The notes below the pieces were generated by a model. It was not told the origin of the DNA and ran no database searches. It saw only the letters and a program-made list of their open reading frames with translations. Of a DNA stretch of 34,273 nt, positions 31,569 to 34,273 are shown piece after piece (within the stretch, counting starts at the first letter, position 1; every line of letters starts with the position of its first letter). The DNA lies in NCBI RefSeq assembly GCF_000787815.1, contig NZ_BBPO01000028.1:50452-84724 (forward strand). The letters run 5' to 3'. This stretch comes from Streptacidiphilus neutrinimicus (GTDB lineage: Bacteria; Actinomycetota; Actinomycetes; Streptomycetales; Streptomycetaceae). The translations under genes and the position numbers were made by a program.

Positions 31569-32954
31569 GTGACTGGGAGGGGCGAACGCGGGACCAGGCT
31601 GTCCGCACTGCTCGCCGAGGCCGGGCTGTCGGACGCGGCCGCCGCTTCCGCGTTACGGCGGCTGGCCTCGGAAAGCGGGGCTGAGGAGCTTGCTTCGCTG
31701 TCCCGGTCCCACGTGTCGTACTGGGCACGGGGGACGGTCCCGTCTCATCCACGCGTCCCTGCACTGCTGTGCGAACTGCTGACCCGAGCTCTCGGTCGAA
31801 CGGTGACCACCTTCGACCTCGCGATGGATCAGCGCTCGAAGAGCACCGCCGCCGACCTGTGGTCGGGCGATACTCTGGGCGCGCTGATCGACATCGGGAG
31901 ACGCGACTTGAGCATGGACCGGCGCCACGCCCTCGGTGTTCTGGCGTTCCAGACAGCGGCACTCACGCTCCCCGGCGACTCGTGGTGGAGCGCCGTCGCC
32001 GCCGAGAGCCATGCCCGACAGCCCACAGGTCGTCGGGTGGGACAGGGTGATATCGAGGCGGTGCGGGACACCATCACGGCGTTCAGCCAGATCGACCAGC
32101 GGCGCGGAGGGGGCCACGCACGCACGGCAGTGGTTCAGTACCTGACCTCCGAGGTGGAGCCGCTGCTGCACGGGCGCTTCACGACCGACGCTCTCCGCGC
32201 GGAGATGTTCTCGGCGGCTGCGGAGCTGGCCTACCTGTCCGGCTGGATGTCCTTCGACGCCGGAGAGCACCCCATCGCCCAGCACTACCTCACGTGCGCC
32301 GTGAGGCTCGCCGCCGAGGCGGGCGACGGCCCCCTTGCTGGCCACATCCTGCGGGCCATGGCCCATCAGGCCAACGACCTGGGCCACCATCGCGCCGCCC
32401 AGCGCGTCGCTGCAGCATCCCTTGAGGCCGATCGCTACCAGCGTGCGAGCTACCGCGAACGCGCGCTGCTTCGGGTCGTCCACGCACGTACCCTCGCCTC
32501 CACCGGCGACTCCAAAGGCGCCGCGGCGGCACTGACGGCGGCCGAGGACGCCCTGGCAAGAGCCGCTGGCGAGGAGGAGCCCCAGCGGGTGTGGTTCTTT
32601 ACCGAGGCGAGCCTCGCTCATGAGACTGCCTGCACACTGCGCGACCTCGGCGACCTGGACGGGGCGGTCCGCGAGTTCCGCCGCAGCACTCGGACACGGG
32701 GTGCCGCTTTTCCGCGCACGCATGCTGTGACCCTCGGCTACCTCGGCGAGATCCAGGCCCGTCAGGGCAACCTCGAGCAAGCCTGCGCCACCTGGTCGCG
32801 GGCACTCGAACTCATGGAGGGCATCCGTTCCGGCCGCACCATCAGCACGGCCCGGAAAATGCGGAGCGCGCTGTCGCCCTACAGGGGACGTGGAGTGCGA
32901 GCCGCTCAGGCCGTCGATGCGCGAGCCGCCTCCTATCTCGAATACGCCGTCTGA
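31569..32954 (+). CDS. NsdA-like regulator with helix-turn-helix-like N-terminus and TPR repeats
   Basis: The 461-residue protein starts at GTG 31569 (ribosome site GAGG). The N-terminal ~90 residues include LASLSRSHVSYWARGTVPSH and LLTRALGRTVTTFDLAM, a pattern shared by Streptomyces NsdA-type and XRE-like regulators. The rest is TPR-like helical repeats (AEMFSAAAELAYLSGWMSFD, LRAMAHQANDLGHHRAAQ, HAVTLGYLGEIQARQGNLEQ). Such proteins regulate antibiotic production and development. It diverges from the small gene/HATPase pair. A downstream TrmO-like gene follows after 24 bases, probably in the same operon. Direct control of the lanthipeptide genes is not shown. Confidence 0.85.
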   Translation: MTGRGERGTRLSALLAEAGLSDAAAASALRRLASESGAEELASLSRSHVSYWARGTVPSHPRVPALLCELLTRALGRTVTTFDLAMDQRSKSTAADLWSGDTLGALIDIGRRDLSMDRRHALGVLAFQTAALTLPGDSWWSAVAAESHARQPTGRRVGQGDIEAVRDTITAFSQIDQRRGGGHARTAVVQYLTSEVEPLLHGRFTTDALRAEMFSAAAELAYLSGWMSFDAGEHPIAQHYLTCAVRLAAEAGDGPLAGHILRAMAHQANDLGHHRAAQRVAAASLEADRYQRASYRERALLRVVHARTLASTGDSKGAAAALTAAEDALARAAGEEEPQRVWFFTEASLAHETACTLRDLGDLDGAVREFRRSTRTRGAAFPRTHAVTLGYLGEIQARQGNLEQACATWSRALELMEGIRSGRTISTARKMRSALSPYRGRGVRAAQAVDARAASYLEYAV

Positions 32955-32978
32955 CCGCCGCTGACCGAGGAGACTCCG

Positions 32979-33452
32979 ATGGATCACTTTCAGATCAACG
33001 CTGTGGCCTACGTGATCAACGGACGGCCAGAGGTAAGCGACGACTTCTGGGGGGAGGTGCCCTCCATCATCCGGCTCCGCGACGACCTGCCGGAAAGCAC
33101 CCTCGCTGGCCTGGATGAGTTCAGCCACCTCCAGGTCGTATTCAAGTTTCACCTCGCCTCCCCCGAAGACGTACATCTCGGCGCCAGGTCGCCACGCAAC
33201 GACCCGCGCTGGGAACCGAGCGGCACCTTCGCGCACCGAAACCACCGAAGGCCCGCTCAGATCGGCATCTCGCACCCGCGCCTTCTCAAGGTGGAGGGCC
33301 GTGACCTGCACGTCGTCGACCTCGACGCGGTAGATGGCACACCGGTTCTCGACATCGCTCCGTGGTTCGCCGAATTCGGGCCACGCGGCGAGGTCCGCCA
33401 ACCCGGCTGGCCCACAGAGATGCTGGCCAACTACTGGGCAAGGTCTTCCTGA
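32979..33452 (+). CDS. TrmO/TsaA-family SAM-dependent methyltransferase
   Basis: The 157-residue protein matches the TrmO (YaeB/TsaA) family, which methylates t6A37 in threonine tRNAs. Family marks are LDEFSHLQVVFKFH, GARSPRNDPRWEPSGTFAHR, NHRRPAQIGIS and LDAVDGTPVLDIAPW, spanning a single beta-barrel domain. It is shorter than E. coli TrmO (about 235 residues), lacking its C-terminal domain, as is common in actinomycetes. The ATG at 32979 follows GAGGAG, 24 bases after the TPR regulator. Some relatives act on small molecules, so the substrate is uncertain. Confidence 0.85.
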   Translation: MDHFQINAVAYVINGRPEVSDDFWGEVPSIIRLRDDLPESTLAGLDEFSHLQVVFKFHLASPEDVHLGARSPRNDPRWEPSGTFAHRNHRRPAQIGISHPRLLKVEGRDLHVVDLDAVDGTPVLDIAPWFAEFGPRGEVRQPGWPTEMLANYWARSS

Positions 33453-33495
33453 TCGGTATCCCGGCTCACGCTTCTCACTGACGACGTCAGCCGCG

Positions 33496-33521
33496 CAAAC
33501 GCTTCCGGTGAGGGGCGTTTG
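33496..33521. terminator. Terminator between convergent genes
   Basis: CAAACGC (33496-33502) pairs with GCGTTTG (33515-33521) around 12 bases, 43 bases after the TrmO-like stop and 17 bases beyond the convergent HATPase stop at 33539. Symmetry and position suit bidirectional termination. Confidence 0.5.
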
Positions 33522-33538
33522 TCCGGGAGGAGATACCC

Positions 33539-34012
33539 TTAGGAAGACGTGCTTCGGAGCGGGTTGCGGTGTCCGAAGGCGATGAAGACGGCCTTTCCTA
33601 GTGCGGTTCGTTTCGCCGAGAGGCACCCGTCGAAGAGGCAACTCAGAAGGCTCAGCCCTCGTCCGCGCTCATGCATCGACTCCGGCCCCAACGCTTCCTG
33701 GCCGTTTGTCTTGTCCGGTTCGCCGAGCGGTCGCAGGGCTGTCGGCGGGAGTTCCCGGCTACTGTCGTGGCATTCGAGGACGTGTTCAGACCCGTCGCTC
33801 ATCAGCCTTAGTTCATAGGGACCGGCGGCATGTTCTGTAGCGTTGGCTACGAGCTCGGATGCGGCCAGCAGCACGTTGTCCACGAGATCGTCATCGAGAC
33901 CCAGCCGAAGAAGCTCAGGGCGCAACCTCAGGCGTGCAAGACGAGTGGGGTGGACTGTGTCGGTGCTCCATCTGAGAACAGTCACCCACGCGGTTCCTGT
34001 CTGCGCGTTCAT
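33539..34012 (-). CDS. Second anti-sigma-factor-like ATP-binding protein
   Basis: The 157-residue GHKL ATPase begins MNAQTGTAWVTVLRWSTD. The N-box is DDDLVDNVLLAASELVANATEHA and the G-box is ERGRGLSLLSCLFDG, with VLECHDSSRELP between them. It is a paralogue of the protein at 30627-31160 but only loosely similar. The ATG at 34012 follows GGAG with a 6-base gap; the frame extends to 34087 without a ribosome site. It converges with the TrmO-like gene. Typical partners are sigma factors or anti-anti-sigma proteins; none is visible in the window. Confidence 0.85.
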   Translation of the reverse strand: MNAQTGTAWVTVLRWSTDTVHPTRLARLRLRPELLRLGLDDDLVDNVLLAASELVANATEHAAGPYELRLMSDGSEHVLECHDSSRELPPTALRPLGEPDKTNGQEALGPESMHERGRGLSLLSCLFDGCLSAKRTALGKAVFIAFGHRNPLRSTSS

Positions 34013-34273
34013 GTCGCGCTCCAGAAAAGCAATGGGCGGGCGTGTCGGCCTTGGCGTCGGTGCCGTCCGTGGCCAGGGCGTAGGCATGAGCGCGTGTCCT
34101 GTGCGACGAGCCCGACGTTAAAGGGGCTGAACCGCAATGTGTCGAGCATGACGAGCAGGACGAGCATGAACACCTCGGGCCTCCGATCCAGGCTGGGCGG
34201 ACCACCACAACACCCTGACCAGCTCAATAAGGGCCAGGGGTCTCCCGAAGAGACTTCCGCAAACACCGAAGCA

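Noticed and set aside
34009-34266. 85-codon minus-strand frame with a short hydrophobic stretch at the right edge
   Set aside because: Weak codon bias, no ribosome site and no family; competing frames are as long. No gene is supported in 34013-34273.

Overview
The window is very GC-rich with strong third-position GC bias. It carries a type I-E CRISPR-Cas locus, an FxLD-type lanthipeptide operon, anti-sigma-like ATPases and a large NsdA-like TPR regulator. Together these point to an actinomycete, most likely Streptomyces. All calls come from reading the sequence; no database search was run.

Layout. Positions 1-1100 hold small accessory genes: a gene tail, a zinc-binding protein, a secreted 4-Cys protein and an acidic small protein. 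Positions 1103-1572 are a 5'-truncated secreted-protein gene cut off by a CRISPR array. Positions 1573-8211 are one CRISPR array (array A, transcribed leftwards, 25 repeats) split by a 5142-bp insertion at 1924-7065. That insertion is an IS5-type element with a passenger gene. Its transposase gene is itself interrupted by a group II intron (2464-4886) and by an IS110 element (5216-6674). Removing both restores a 279-codon transposase frame. Removing the whole element plus a 3-bp target duplication restores a 32-nt spacer and the exact 61-bp array period.

Positions 8232-17904 hold a complete type I-E cas set on the minus strand, in the order cas3, cse1, cse2, cas7, cas5, cas6e, cas1, cas2. The leader of array A is embedded in the 3' end of cas2. 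Array B (18056-22474, 73 repeats, transcribed rightwards) diverges from cas3 and has a related leader. The two arrays use different repeat variants whose two differences both fall in the predicted 8-nt crRNA 5' handle. They share one identical spacer.

Positions 22565-30333 hold a class I lanthipeptide operon on the minus strand. It encodes an FxLD precursor, a full-length LanB dehydratase, a LanC cyclase, a protein fusing a LanB-like elimination domain to an isoaspartate-type methyltransferase, and a helical protein of unknown role. A perfect 13-bp hairpin separates the precursor gene from lanB. No transporter or leader protease is visible. Positions 30627-34012 hold two HATPase proteins, a small Pro/Arg-rich protein, a TPR regulator and a TrmO-like methyltransferase, which are plausible regulators or neighbours of the cluster. 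The last ~260 bases hold nothing I can assign.
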